A DNA stretch of 64,000 bases from an uncultured Roseateles sp. GTDB taxonomy: Bacteria > Pseudomonadota > Gammaproteobacteria > Burkholderiales > Burkholderiaceae. Below are positions 49,821 to 58,690 of the stretch, piece after piece. Each line of letters begins with the position of its first letter. The first letter of the stretch is position 1. The stretch spans positions 21,970 to 85,969 of the forward strand of contig CAMPJJ010000009.1 of NCBI GenBank assembly GCA_946886855.1, given 5' to 3'. Made by a program: the position numbers and the translations under genes. A model generated the notes under the pieces. The model was not told where the DNA came from. It was given only the letters and a program-made list of their open reading frames with translations, and made no database searches.

Positions 49821-50380
49821 CACGCGTCCGCGGGCAGCCCGACGGTGAAGCGATAGAGGCAGCACTCGTCCTCGTGGAGGGTGCGGACCTCGCGGGTGAT
49901 CTCGCCGGCCGCCCGGCCGCGGATGACCCCGGGCCAGAACTGCGCCGCCGGCGTGTTGGCCATCAGGTGGTAGACCTCCCAGCGCCCGGGGAAACGGGCC
50001 AGCACCTCCGCCGCCGCGCGCGCCGCCAGGCCGTGGCCGCGGTAGCCGCGCGCCAGGAAGAAGTAGCCCATGTTGTGGTCCGAGTCGGGCTGCTCGCACT
50101 CCCCGTCCACCACCGCGAAGCCGGCGAGCTCGTCGCCGACCCAGATCAGGAAGGGATGCACGTCCTCCTGCGCCCAGTACGGCGCCTTGGGGCGCAGCTG
50201 GTAACGGCCCTCGTGCGCGAAGGCCACCGGCGTCCACTCGCTGAGGTCGTAGTTGTAGAACTGCATGAGGTTCTCGATGCGCGGCAGGTCGTCGGGCGCG
50301 GCACGCTCGATCGTCAAGGCCGGACTGTCCGGCAGCGGGACCGGGATCGAGTCGTCGAAATCGGAAGGTCTTGTCTCCAT
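49820..50380 (-). CDS. GNAT-family N-acetyltransferase
   Basis: This is a 186-residue protein. The region TIERAAPDDLPRIENLMQFYNYDLSE opens the GNAT fold. DHNMGYFFLARGYRGHGLAARAAAEVL supplies the acetyl-CoA loop (RGYRGHG). EVYHLMANTPAAQFWPGVI follows. It resembles the YkkB/YP-type predicted acetyltransferases annotated only as GNAT; the substrate is unknown. It lies 22 bases after the Gfo/Idh/MocA gene on the same strand, so the two may be co-transcribed. Confidence 0.88.
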   Translation of the reverse strand: METRPSDFDDSIPVPLPDSPALTIERAAPDDLPRIENLMQFYNYDLSEWTPVAFAHEGRYQLRPKAPYWAQEDVHPFLIWVGDELAGFAVVDGECEQPDSDHNMGYFFLARGYRGHGLAARAAAEVLARFPGRWEVYHLMANTPAAQFWPGVIRGRAAGEITREVRTLHEDECCLYRFTVGLPADA

Positions 50381-50402
50381 CGTCGCTTTCTTGTGGCGCT
50401 CT

Positions 50403-51446
50403 TCAGGCGCTTGGGGGGAACGCGTCGTCGAACGGCGACTTCACGCCGGCCAGCGCGCGGATGCGGTCCATCCAGCCGAGCACCGCCAGCGTCTCCGCAT
50501 GCGGCACCACGGGGCTCTCGATCTCGCCGGCGCGTGCGCAGCGCATCGTCTCGCGGATCTCGTTCTCGAAGCCGTTGATCTCGAACGGGCGGGCCATCGT
50601 CTCGGGCGTGCCGCGCGCCGGCAGCCACTGGGCGCGCGTCGCCTCCCAGAAGGTCTCGGGCAGCACGATCGCGCCGGCCGCGCCGAGGATGTGCATCGTG
50701 TTCGGCGCGAAGGTGTCGATGGCGCACTGGAACTGCGAGGTCAGCCCGTCGCCGAAGTCCAGCGTCACCGCGAGACCGGCGTCCACGCCGGTCGGCGCGA
50801 GCCGGGCATTCACCGCGAGGTCCACCAGCGGCGGCACCTCGCCGAGCGCATGCTGCAGCACCCAGCGCGTCGCGGTCAGGTTGTAGATGCCGATATCCAG
50901 CAGCGCGCCGCCCGCCAGCGCGGGGCTGAAGATGCGGCTGTCGGGGTCGTAGGGCGCGGGGAAGCAGAAGCTCGACTGCATGCCGCGCAGGGCGCCGAGG
51001 CGACCGTCGCGCAGCCAGGCCGCCAGGTCCTGGTACAGCGGCAGGAAGCGTGTCCACACCGCTTCCATCAGGAAGCTGCGATGCGCGCGCGAGGCCTCGA
51101 CCAGGCGGCGGCCCATCGCCTGGTTCGGCACCAGCGACTTCTCGCACAGCACGGCCTTGCCGGCCTGCAGCGCGGCGAGGACGTACTCGAAATGCTGGCC
51201 GTGCGGCGTCGCGACATAGACGCCGTCGACGGCGGGATCGTTCATCACCGCGGCGGGATCGGTGTGGGCGAGCACGGCGGGTTCGCCGGGACGGGACCAG
51301 CGCCCGGCGAAGGCGGACGCGCGTTGCGCATCGCGCCCGCAGACGGCGTGCAGGCGGCAGCCGTCGAGCTGGGCGACGGCCTCGGCGAAGCGCTGCGCGA
51401 TCGAGCCGGGGCCGATGAGGGCCCAGTGGAAGGTGCGTTCGGACAT
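50403..51446 (-). CDS. Gfo/Idh/MocA-family NAD(P)-dependent oxidoreductase
   Basis: This is a 347-residue protein. The Rossmann fold starts WALIGPGSIAQRFAEAV (GxGxIA-type loop). DGVYVATPHGQHFEYVLAALQAGKAVLCEKSL carries the conserved EK pair. FLMEAVWTRFLP and GGALLDIGIYNL are C-terminal domain landmarks with the catalytic Asp-x-Gly region. It resembles dihydrodiol/D-xylose dehydrogenase-type members. The sugar or diol substrate is unknown. It has a divergent promoter with the M3 peptidase gene. Confidence 0.9.
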   Translation of the reverse strand: MSERTFHWALIGPGSIAQRFAEAVAQLDGCRLHAVCGRDAQRASAFAGRWSRPGEPAVLAHTDPAAVMNDPAVDGVYVATPHGQHFEYVLAALQAGKAVLCEKSLVPNQAMGRRLVEASRAHRSFLMEAVWTRFLPLYQDLAAWLRDGRLGALRGMQSSFCFPAPYDPDSRIFSPALAGGALLDIGIYNLTATRWVLQHALGEVPPLVDLAVNARLAPTGVDAGLAVTLDFGDGLTSQFQCAIDTFAPNTMHILGAAGAIVLPETFWEATRAQWLPARGTPETMARPFEINGFENEIRETMRCARAGEIESPVVPHAETLAVLGWMDRIRALAGVKSPFDDAFPPSA

Positions 51447-51639
51447 GTGCGGTGATGCTAATGGGACGGACCCGACGCGGATCGCCGAGGGCCCCGGATC
51501 GCGGGGCGCTCAGGGTTGTCCCGGGGCGGGTTCTCCACGGGGCGGACGGCGCCCATGGCGTTCAACTTCGAGAGGCGCTTCGGCTAAGGTGACGGACTCG
51601 CACAACACGAACGCCCGCCCACAAGACGGGCCGTCCCCC

Positions 51640-53859
51640 ATGAGGATTCCCTTCGTCCTGGCCGCCACCGTGGCCCTCGTCGCGCCCGTCCTGGCGCAGA
51701 CCGCCGCGCCGGTGGCGCCGACCGCCGCCGCCCCCGCCCCCGCCGAGGGCGCGAACGCCGCCAACCTGCTGCTCGCGCCGAGCACGCTGCCGCTGCAGTA
51801 CCCGCCCTTCGACAGGATCCGCGATGCCGACATCGGTCCTGCGATCGACCAGGGCATGGCCGAGCAACTGGCCGAGGTGGCCGCGATCGCCGACAACCCG
51901 TCGGCGCCGACCTTCGACAACACCATCGTCGCGCTCGAGCGCGGCGGACGCACGCTCGGCAGGGCGACCACGCTGCTGATGAGCCTGACCGGCGCGGACG
52001 CCAACCCCGCGCGCCTGAAGCTGCAGGCCGACTACGCGACGAAGCTGGCCGCGCATCGCGACGCGATCCAGCTGAACCCGGCGCTGTTCGCGCGCATCGA
52101 GTCGCTGTACCAGCGCCGCGCGTCGCTCGGCCTGGGCGCGCAGGAGCAGCGCCTGATCGAACGCCAGTACAACCAGTTCCTGCGCGCGGGCGCGAAGCTG
52201 GACGAGGACGGCAAGGCCCGCATGAAGGCCATCAACGCCGAGATGGCGCAGCTGGGCGCGCGCTTCAACCAGAACGTGCTGGCGGAGGTGAACGATTCGG
52301 CCGTCATCGTCGACGGCGCGGACGAGCTGAAAGGCCTGAGCGACGAGCAGATCTCCGCCGCCGCGTCCGCGGCGAAGGAGCGCGGCCTGGATGGCAAGTA
52401 CCTGATCGCGCTGCTGAACACGACCGGTCAGCCGGTGCTGTCGCAGCTGGAGAACCGCGCGCTGCGCCAGCGCATCTACGAGGCCTCGGTGGTGCGCGGC
52501 TCGCGCGGCAACGCCTACGACAACACGGCGCTGGTGTCGCGCATCGTGTCGCTGCGCGCCGAGCGCGCGAAGCTGCTCGGCTTCGCGACGCATGCGGATT
52601 TCGTGCTGAAGGACGAGACCGCCCGCAACCAGCAGGCCGTCAACGGCATGCTGCGCCAGCTGGCGCCGGCGGCGGTCGGCGCCGCGCGCCGCGAGGGCGG
52701 GGAGCTGCAGGCCATCATCGACCGTGAGCAGAAGGCGAACAGGCAGCCCCCGTTCCAGCTGGCGGCCTGGGACTGGAGCTTCTACAGCGAGAAGCTGCGG
52801 GCCCAGAAATACGGCTTCGACGAGGCGCAGCTCAAGCCCTACCTCGAGATGAAGAACGTGCTGGAGAACGGTGTGTTCTACGCGGCTGGGCAGCTGTACG
52901 GCCTGAAGTTCAAGCAGCGCCACGACCTGCCGGTCTATCACCCGGACGTGCTGGTCTACGACGTGTTCAACGCCGACGGCTCGCAGCTGGCCATCTTCAT
53001 CGCCGACATGTACGCGCGGCCGTCCAAGCGCGGCGGGGCCTGGATGAACGCCTACGTCGACCAGAGCGGGCTGCTGAACCAGAAGCCGGTGGTGGCGAAT
53101 CACCTCAACATCCCGAAGCCGGCGGACGGCAAGCCGACACTGCTGACGTGGGACGAGGTCACGACGATGTTCCACGAGTTCGGGCATGCGCTGCACGGCA
53201 TGTTCTCGAACGTGAAATACCCGAGCATGGCCGGCACCAAAGTCCCGCGCGATTTCGTCGAATACCCGTCGCAGGTCAACGAGATGTGGGCGGACTGGCC
53301 GAGCGTGCTCGCCAACTACGCGAAGCACTACAAGAGCGGCGAGCCGATGCCGCGCGCGTTGCTGGACAAGGTGCTGGCGGCCAAGCAGTTCAACCAGGGC
53401 TTCGCGACGACGGAATACCTCAGCGCCGCAAGCCTGGACCAGCGCTGGCATCAGCTGCCGGCGGACCAGGTGCCCGGTGCCGACGGTGTGATGGCCTTCG
53501 AGGCCAAGGCGCTGCGCGAGGAGGGCTACGACTACGACGCGGTGCCGCCGCGCTACCGCACGCCCTACTTCAGCCACATCATGGGCGGTTATGCGGCGGG
53601 CTACTACGCCTATGTCTGGTCGGAGGTGCTGGACGCCAACACGGTGCAGTGGTTCAAGGCCAACGGCGGCCTGAAGCGCGAGCTGGGCGACGCGTTCCGC
53701 GCCAAGCTGCTGTCGCAGGGCGGCAGCCAGGATGCGTTGACGCTGTTCCGCGGCGTCGTCGGCCACGAGCCGCAGATCCAGCCGCTGCTGGAGCGCCGCG
53801 GCCTGGTGCTCGAGAAGACCCGCACGGCGGGCAAGCCGCAGGCATCGACGCCACAGTGA
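51640..53859 (+). CDS. M3-family zinc oligopeptidase (Dcp-like), exported
   Basis: This 739-residue protein has a signal peptide (VLAATVALVAPVLAQ) and an Ala/Pro linker. The catalytic motif FHEFGHALHGMFS holds HExxH near residue 510, and the third ligand Glu lies in EYPSQVNEMWADW. Other landmarks are PPFDRIRDADIGPAIDQGM near the N-terminus and YFSHIMGGYAAGYYAYVWSEVLDAN near the end, characteristic of peptidyl-dipeptidase Dcp. It removes C-terminal dipeptides from peptides, here in the periplasm. It is monocistronic. Confidence 0.93.
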   Translation: MRIPFVLAATVALVAPVLAQTAAPVAPTAAAPAPAEGANAANLLLAPSTLPLQYPPFDRIRDADIGPAIDQGMAEQLAEVAAIADNPSAPTFDNTIVALERGGRTLGRATTLLMSLTGADANPARLKLQADYATKLAAHRDAIQLNPALFARIESLYQRRASLGLGAQEQRLIERQYNQFLRAGAKLDEDGKARMKAINAEMAQLGARFNQNVLAEVNDSAVIVDGADELKGLSDEQISAAASAAKERGLDGKYLIALLNTTGQPVLSQLENRALRQRIYEASVVRGSRGNAYDNTALVSRIVSLRAERAKLLGFATHADFVLKDETARNQQAVNGMLRQLAPAAVGAARREGGELQAIIDREQKANRQPPFQLAAWDWSFYSEKLRAQKYGFDEAQLKPYLEMKNVLENGVFYAAGQLYGLKFKQRHDLPVYHPDVLVYDVFNADGSQLAIFIADMYARPSKRGGAWMNAYVDQSGLLNQKPVVANHLNIPKPADGKPTLLTWDEVTTMFHEFGHALHGMFSNVKYPSMAGTKVPRDFVEYPSQVNEMWADWPSVLANYAKHYKSGEPMPRALLDKVLAAKQFNQGFATTEYLSAASLDQRWHQLPADQVPGADGVMAFEAKALREEGYDYDAVPPRYRTPYFSHIMGGYAAGYYAYVWSEVLDANTVQWFKANGGLKRELGDAFRAKLLSQGGSQDALTLFRGVVGHEPQIQPLLERRGLVLEKTRTAGKPQASTPQ

Positions 53860-53874
53860 CTCGGGGGAGACGAC

Positions 53875-54495
53875 TCACCCGCCCGTCTTGTCCAGATCGC
53901 TCGCGTCCTCCGTCCCCTGCTGTGTGATCAAGCGCTGCATCAGCGCGAAGAAGCGGTCGTAGAACTGTCCGGCGGGGATGGTTTCGGAGGCGACCTTGAC
54001 GAGCGATTCCGTCGACGAGGACAGCGGCACCGAGATCGAGCCGATCGCGCTCACGCCCAGGCTGGTGGAGTTCGCACTGCGCTTGACGGCGTAGCGGTCC
54101 TGCAGCGCCGAGACGTAGGCCGTCGCGAGCTTTCCGCCGCCGCCTTCCGGCACGCACACCACCGTGAAGCTGATCTCCACGTGCACCTCGCCCTCGGGCT
54201 GGAAGCGCTTGGTGCCGGAGATCGAATCCGGCAGCGCCGTGTTGATCACGTAACCCTGGCTGAGCAGCGCGCGCCGCGCCGCCTCGCAGGTGTCGTGGAC
54301 GCTCGAATCGAACAGCCGCGAGAAGGTCTCGTCGGAGGCGAAGCGCTCGTTCTGGTAGACGGAGTTCTTGCGCTCGGCGCTCGTCGTGCCGAAGCTGCCG
54401 CAGCCCGTCGTCAACGCAGCAGCGAAGACAGCCAGGACGGACAGGGCGAGCGGGCGGAACGTGGCGGGGAAAAAGGAAGCAGGGCGTCGGATCAT
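53875..54495 (-). CDS. DUF2242-type lipoprotein
   Basis: This is a 206-residue protein. I chose ATG 54495 (MIRRPASFFPATFRPLALSV) because it opens a signal peptide ending in the lipobox LTTGC. After GSFGTTSAERKNSVYQNERF comes a conserved domain with TCEAARRALLSQGYVI and GTKRFQPEGEVHVEISFTVVCVP, which I recognise as DUF2242, known mostly from beta- and gammaproteobacteria and of unknown function. It should be anchored in the envelope. It converges on the M3 peptidase gene. Confidence 0.85.
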   Translation of the reverse strand: MIRRPASFFPATFRPLALSVLAVFAAALTTGCGSFGTTSAERKNSVYQNERFASDETFSRLFDSSVHDTCEAARRALLSQGYVINTALPDSISGTKRFQPEGEVHVEISFTVVCVPEGGGGKLATAYVSALQDRYAVKRSANSTSLGVSAIGSISVPLSSSTESLVKVASETIPAGQFYDRFFALMQRLITQQGTEDASDLDKTGG

Positions 54496-54607
54496 CGTCG
54501 TCAGGCCGTGATCGGCCAGTGACGGATTATCCGCGCCCTGTCTGAGAGCAGCGTGAGGGCGCTGCCTGCAGCGGCTGCGCAACGCGTTCAGCGCGCGCGG
54601 CCCGCGC

Positions 54608-54964
54608 TCAATGCGTGGTCTGTGGGGTCTGCGCGGTCAGCACCGTCTGCCACTCGCCGTCCACGCAGGCGGACAGGTGGCGGGCGCTGCCGCGGCAACG
54701 CTGCCAGTGCTCTGTCGCGGCAGACAGCAGTGCCGGCCAGTACGGATGGTCGCCAGCGCAGCGGCTGCGGGGGATCACCAGGGCCAGCTCTTGAACGTCG
54801 GCCCGGCCGTCCGCGTCGATATAGGACAGCTGCGCCTTGACCACCACCGTCAGCGGCGTGGAGAGCAGCAGCTCGGCATTCACGCAATGGGAAGGGCGGA
54901 AGTCGGGATGGGCGGGAGCGGGGGCCAGGGCGGCGCTTCCAACGGCGGCGGTGAAGGTGTTCAT
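54608..54964 (-). CDS. Hypothetical protein
   Basis: This 118-residue protein starts at ATG 54964. The N-terminus (NTFTAAVGSAALAPAPAH) is Ala-rich but not a clear signal peptide. The centre has LSTPLTVVVKAQLSYIDADGRADVQELALVIP, which looks like a beta-sandwich strand pair. There are four Cys residues. I recognise no family. It lies upstream of the DUF2242 gene on the same strand (113 bases) and divergent from the BON gene region. Confidence 0.55.
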   Translation of the reverse strand: MNTFTAAVGSAALAPAPAHPDFRPSHCVNAELLLSTPLTVVVKAQLSYIDADGRADVQELALVIPRSRCAGDHPYWPALLSAATEHWQRCRGSARHLSACVDGEWQTVLTAQTPQTTH

Positions 54965-55040
54965 CTTGTTCTCGTCTCAAGTCTCTTGTTCGATGCCTGC
55001 ATCCTAGGGAGACCGGCTGGTCCGGCCTGTGGGGGCCTCG

Positions 55041-55115
55041 CGCGATGGCTTGTAGGACAACGCCTCATTCCGCCCGTGGGCGAAGCCATTTCCGCTTGTC
55101 CTACAAGACATCGCG
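55041..55115. promoter_or_regulatory. Paired TTGT-N3-ACAA operators in a 20-bp inverted repeat
   Basis: The left arm 55041-55060 and right arm 55096-55115 are inverted copies matching at 19 of 20 positions, with 35 bases between. Each arm contains its own short palindrome, TTGTAGGACAA or TTGTCCTACAA. The site sits between divergent genes, about 80 bases upstream of the small ORF at 55195 and 310 bases upstream of the BON lipoprotein gene. Confidence 0.6.
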
Positions 55116-55194
55116 GACGTGGACGACAGGGCGGACTGTTCGGGATACGTAGAGTCCATCTCAGCGCACCACGGGGTGCACAAGGAGCTGACAG

Positions 55195-55389
55195 ATGGGC
55201 ATCGCCGACCACCATTCCCTCGCCTTGCACGTTCATGATTTCGCCTGCCAGGTCCAATGGACCGCGGTCAGCGACCACGAACCGGTGCTGGGACTGGAAG
55301 CGGCGCTTCCTTATCTGCTGGACCACGCCCCCGCGACGTTCGCCGAGCCGGCCCCTGCTGTCGTGTCGTCAGACCGCCACGCCGCGTGA
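55195..55389 (+). CDS. Small hypothetical protein
   Basis: This is a 64-residue ORF with a strong AAGGAG site 8 bases before ATG. The sequence (MGIADHHSLALHVHDF, later LDHAPATFAEPAPAVV) is acidic with several His residues. I recognise no family. The good ribosome-binding site and its place just before the BON lipoprotein gene (34-base gap) support translation. It could also be a leader ORF. Confidence 0.45.
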   Translation: MGIADHHSLALHVHDFACQVQWTAVSDHEPVLGLEAALPYLLDHAPATFAEPAPAVVSSDRHAA

Positions 55390-55423
55390 GTCCGAGCCTT
55401 TTCATCAATCGAAGGAGATCAAC

Positions 55424-55741
55424 ATGATGATTCGAGCCACCGTTCTCGCCCTGGCCACCGCTGTGGGCGCCCTGACCCTGCTGCCTGGCTGCGCCGTGAC
55501 GCGCGGTCAATCCTCCGTCGGCGAATACGTCGACGACGCAGCCGTCACCACCGCTGTGAAGTCCAAGTTCGTCGAGGCCAAGTCGGTCGACGCCAGCTCC
55601 ATCCACGTGGAGACGCTGCAAGGCGAAGTGATGCTGACCGGCTTCGCCAAGAACGCGACGGAGAAGTCCGATGCGGAACGCCTGGCGCGTGAAGTCAAGG
55701 GCGTGAAGCGCGTCAAGAACGAGATCGCGATCCGCAACTGA
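55424..55741 (+). CDS. BON-domain lipoprotein (OsmY-like), copy 1
   Basis: This is a 105-residue protein. GAAGGAG lies 6 bases before ATG 55424. The signal peptide ends in the lipobox LLPGC. One BON domain follows: DDAAVTTAVKSKFVEAKSVD, IHVETLQGEVMLTGFAKN and VKGVKRVKNEIAI. BON domains bind phospholipid or envelope surfaces, and OsmY-type proteins rise under osmotic and envelope stress. The paired operators at 55041-55115 may control it. A second BON lipoprotein lies at 58691. Confidence 0.9.
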   Translation: MMIRATVLALATAVGALTLLPGCAVTRGQSSVGEYVDDAAVTTAVKSKFVEAKSVDASSIHVETLQGEVMLTGFAKNATEKSDAERLAREVKGVKRVKNEIAIRN

Positions 55742-55887
55742 TGCGCTGACGCGATTCCCCTGATCGTGTGTCCGTCGGCGGCCTGACCAACCGCCAGCGG
55801 ATGCACCGCGCAAACGGACGGTCTGCCTGGCAACCCGTCCGTTTGCGCGTATCCGCTTGTGGTTTCGAGCCGTTCACGAGCCGTCCC

Positions 55888-56328
55888 ATGGATTCCCAGC
55901 CCGCCAGTGCCGCCCTCACCTGCTTCCTCGTCGAGGACAACGCCGTCATCCGGGAGAACCTGGTGGCGACGCTCGAGGAGATGGTGGATCTGCGCGTCCT
56001 CGGCCATGCGGTGGACGAGAACGGCGCCTTGAGCTGGCTGTCGCAGGACCATCAAGGCTGCGACCTGCTGATCATCGACATCTTCCTGGCGCAAGGCACG
56101 GGCCTGAACGTGCTGCGCGCGGCCAGCGAGCGCATGCCGGGAGCGCGCCGCGTCGTGCTCAGCAACTACGCCACGCCCGACATGCGCCAGCGCTGCTTCG
56201 CGCTGGGCGCCGACAAGGTCTTCGACAAATCGGCCGAGCTGGAAGACCTGCTCGCCTACTGCGGCGGCCTGGCCGACGCGGCCAACCGCGACGCCGGCGA
56301 TGCCGCTACTCGATCAGCCCGTTCTTGA
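55888..56328 (+). CDS. Stand-alone response-regulator receiver
   Basis: This is a 146-residue protein from ATG 55888. It is a CheY-like domain with the acidic pair in FLVEDNAV, phospho-Asp in LLIIDIFL (about residue 60), Ser in VVLSNYA and Lys in KVFDKS, so all phosphotransfer residues are present. There is no output domain. Its last 23 bases overlap the end of the NarL-type regulator gene on the other strand. It may act as a phosphate sink or protein-protein output for the CHASE3 kinase 650 bases away. Confidence 0.87.
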   Translation: MDSQPASAALTCFLVEDNAVIRENLVATLEEMVDLRVLGHAVDENGALSWLSQDHQGCDLLIIDIFLAQGTGLNVLRAASERMPGARRVVLSNYATPDMRQRCFALGADKVFDKSAELEDLLAYCGGLADAANRDAGDAATRSARS

Positions 56329-56938
56329 GGGCGTAGTAGGTCAGCTCGCTGTTGGTGTTGAGCGAGAGCTTCTCCAGCACGCGCGAGCGGTAGGTCGAGA
56401 CCGTCTTCACGCTCAGCGACATGCCGTCGGCGATGTGACCGACGGTCTCGCCGCGCGCCAGGCGCAGGAAGACCTGCAGCTCGCGCTCCGACAGCGTGTC
56501 GTGCGCGGCCTGGTCGGCCGGCGAGCCCAGGCCTTCGGCCAGCAGCTCGGCCACGGCCGGCGTGATGTACTTGCGGCCGCGAAAGACGGTCCGGATCGCC
56601 GTGGCGATCTCCTCGGGGTCGCATTCCTTGTTGAGGTAGCCGCTGGCGCCCTGGCGCAGCAGCGTGGTCGCGTAGTGCGTTTCCGGGAAGCCGCTCAGGA
56701 TCAGCACCGGCAGTTCCGGCTTGCGCGCCTTGATCGCGGCCAGGGTCTCGACGCCGCTCTGGTCGGGCAGCGAGAGGTCCATGAGCATCACGTCGAGCTC
56801 GCCGGCGCGCACGAGGTCCAGGGCCTCGCGCCCGGATCCGGCTTCGCCGGTGACGCGCAGGTCGACTTGTTCGGAGAGGAATTGCCGCAGCCCGGCGCGG
56901 ACAATCGCGTGGTCGTCGACGATGGCGATTCGGATCAT
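56306..56938 (-). CDS. NarL/LuxR-family response regulator
   Basis: This is a 210-residue protein. I chose ATG 56938 (MIRIAIVDDHAIVRAGLRQF); a TTG 15 bases upstream is possible. The receiver has IVDDH, phospho-Asp in MLMDLSLPDQSG, LILSGF and YLNKECDPEE. The C-terminal LuxR helix-turn-helix is LSERELQVFLRLARGETVGHIADG and SVKTVSTYRSRVLEKL. It is divergent from the histidine kinase gene with 45 bases between starts, so it is the probable cognate regulator. Acetylated or phosphorylated control genes may include the BON lipoproteins (inference). Confidence 0.93.
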   Translation of the reverse strand: MIRIAIVDDHAIVRAGLRQFLSEQVDLRVTGEAGSGREALDLVRAGELDVMLMDLSLPDQSGVETLAAIKARKPELPVLILSGFPETHYATTLLRQGASGYLNKECDPEEIATAIRTVFRGRKYITPAVAELLAEGLGSPADQAAHDTLSERELQVFLRLARGETVGHIADGMSLSVKTVSTYRSRVLEKLSLNTNSELTYYALKNGLIE

Positions 56939-56983
56939 GGTGGCGATGGTCAAGTGAGCGAAATCGCTCAGGGAGTGTAGAGG

Positions 56984-58510
56984 ATGAGTCTGAAGGACAC
57001 CGTCACGAATCTGGGTCGCAAGACCTGGGCGATGCCGCTGGGTGTGTTCGTGGCCCTGCTGATGATCCTGATCAGCGAGCTGGCCTACTTCGGCGCCGTC
57101 TCGCAGATGGACCGTCTGGACACGCTGGGCCGGGCCCGGATGGAACTGCTCCGGCTGATGGCCCGCGTGACCGACGCGGAGTCAGGGCAACGGGGATACC
57201 TGATCACCCACCGGCCGGAATACCTGGACCCCTACCGTTTCGCCGCCGAGGATGCGTCGCAGGGGCTGAGCTCCCTGCAGCGCATGTACGCGCAGGTCGG
57301 CGCCGAGGATGCCGAGCACCGCAGCAAGGAGATCGCCGGGGCCGTCAGCGCCAAGCTGAGCGAGCTGCAGGAGGTGCTCAAGCTCTACGAGACCGGCCGC
57401 GAATCGGCCGGCCGCGAGCTCATGATGACCGACATCGGCCGCGACCAGATGGAGCAGATCCGCCGCCGCTCCGCCGAGCTGCTGGCCGACGAGAACCGCC
57501 GCATCGCGCTGGGCACCGGTCAGGTTTACGACACGCTGATGCTGAGCCGCATCGGCGTGGCCGGCATGACGCTGCTGAGCCTGATCGTGTTCGTGCTGTT
57601 CGTGCGCAAGAGCCGGGCGCTCGACGTCCAGCGCGCCGAGCAGGCGCAGGAGGTGCGCGCCGAGCGCGACCGGCTGGAGGTCGAGGTGACGCGCCGCACC
57701 GCCGAGCTGACGCAGCTGGCGCGCCATCTGCAGACCGCGCGCGAGGATGAACGCGCCCGGCTTGCCCGCGACCTGCACGACGAGCTCGGCGCCCTGCTGA
57801 CGGCGGCCAAGCTCGACGTGGCGCGGCTGCGGCCCAAGCTCCAGGCCGGGGCGCCGGAACTGATGCAGCGCCTGAACCACCTGACCGAGACGCTCAACAG
57901 CGGCATCGCGCTCAAGCGCCGGATCATCGAGGACCTGCGCCCGTCGACGCTCGACCAGCTGGGCCTGGTGCCCGCGTTGGAGATCCTCTGCCGCGAGACC
58001 TCGGAGCGGCTCGGCGTCCCGATCGCGGTGGAGCTCGATCCCGCGGTCGACCTGGTCCCGAGCGCCCAGCTGACGGCGTTCCGGCTCGTGCAGGAGGCGC
58101 TGACCAACACCGCCAAGTATGCGCAGGCGACCGAGGTGGCCGTGTCGCTCAAGCGCGAGTACGCGCAGGCCTTGGTGACCGTGACCGACAACGGCCAGGG
58201 CTTCGACCCGAGCCGGCTGGCGCTCGGCTCGCACGGGCTGCTGGGCATGCGCTTCCGCGTCGAGGCCGAGCGCGGTCAGTTGCAGTTGCGCAGCGTGCCC
58301 GGCCAGGGCACCGAGGTCTGCGCGTGGCTGCCGCTCAAGCGCGACGAACCGGACATTCCGCGGATCGATTTCCCGATACCAGGTATGACGCCCCCACCAG
58401 GCGCGGCGGGCGCGGCGGGCGCGGCGGGCGCTGCGCCCTCGCCGTCGCCGGCACCCGCCCCGGGAACGCTTGGCGAGGGCGGCCTCCCACCGGCCGGCGG
58501 CGGGCTGTAG
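56984..58510 (+). CDS. CHASE3-domain sensor histidine kinase (NarX/HisKA_3 type)
   Basis: This is a 508-residue protein. The first membrane segment is at about 17-40. The periplasmic CHASE3 domain follows with ARVTDAESGQRGYLITHRPEYLDPY. The second membrane segment is at about 185-207 (IGVAGMTLLSLIVFVLFV). A coiled coil then leads to HisKA_3 with ARLARDLHDELGALL (phospho-His). The HATPase has NTAKYAQATEVAVSL, VTDNGQGFDP and LGMRFRVEAERGQL. The C-terminus is a Gly/Ala/Pro-rich tail of tandem GAA units. It pairs with the divergent NarL-type regulator. Confidence 0.93.
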   Translation: MSLKDTVTNLGRKTWAMPLGVFVALLMILISELAYFGAVSQMDRLDTLGRARMELLRLMARVTDAESGQRGYLITHRPEYLDPYRFAAEDASQGLSSLQRMYAQVGAEDAEHRSKEIAGAVSAKLSELQEVLKLYETGRESAGRELMMTDIGRDQMEQIRRRSAELLADENRRIALGTGQVYDTLMLSRIGVAGMTLLSLIVFVLFVRKSRALDVQRAEQAQEVRAERDRLEVEVTRRTAELTQLARHLQTAREDERARLARDLHDELGALLTAAKLDVARLRPKLQAGAPELMQRLNHLTETLNSGIALKRRIIEDLRPSTLDQLGLVPALEILCRETSERLGVPIAVELDPAVDLVPSAQLTAFRLVQEALTNTAKYAQATEVAVSLKREYAQALVTVTDNGQGFDPSRLALGSHGLLGMRFRVEAERGQLQLRSVPGQGTEVCAWLPLKRDEPDIPRIDFPIPGMTPPPGAAGAAGAAGAAPSPSPAPAPGTLGEGGLPPAGGGL

Positions 58511-58618
58511 GCGCGTTCCTACGACGCACCGGGCCGCCGGGGGACCGCCGCTTCCGGCGGCCACCGACCCGGCGCGCGCGGTCGGCGGCTTAGAGTGAAG
58601 GCATGGATCCGCGGCCAC

Positions 58619-58651
58619 CCGCGGAATGTCCGCGGAATTTCCGCGATCCCC
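58619..58651 (+). repeat. Three tandem 11-bp direct repeats upstream of BON gene 2
   Basis: CCGCGGAATGT, CCGCGGAATTT and CCGCGATCCCC lie head to tail at 58619, 58630 and 58641. Eleven-base phasing places each unit on the same DNA face, as in binding sites for OmpR-class activators. The BON gene starts 40 bases downstream. Confidence 0.5.
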
Positions 58652-58690
58652 GCCTATCCCGCGGTTAGCACCCGCGAAAGGAGCCTCGCC

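Noticed and set aside
58403..58435. GCGGCGGGC tandem units near the end of the histidine kinase gene
   Set aside because: These encode a Gly/Ala linker in frame and need no separate explanation.
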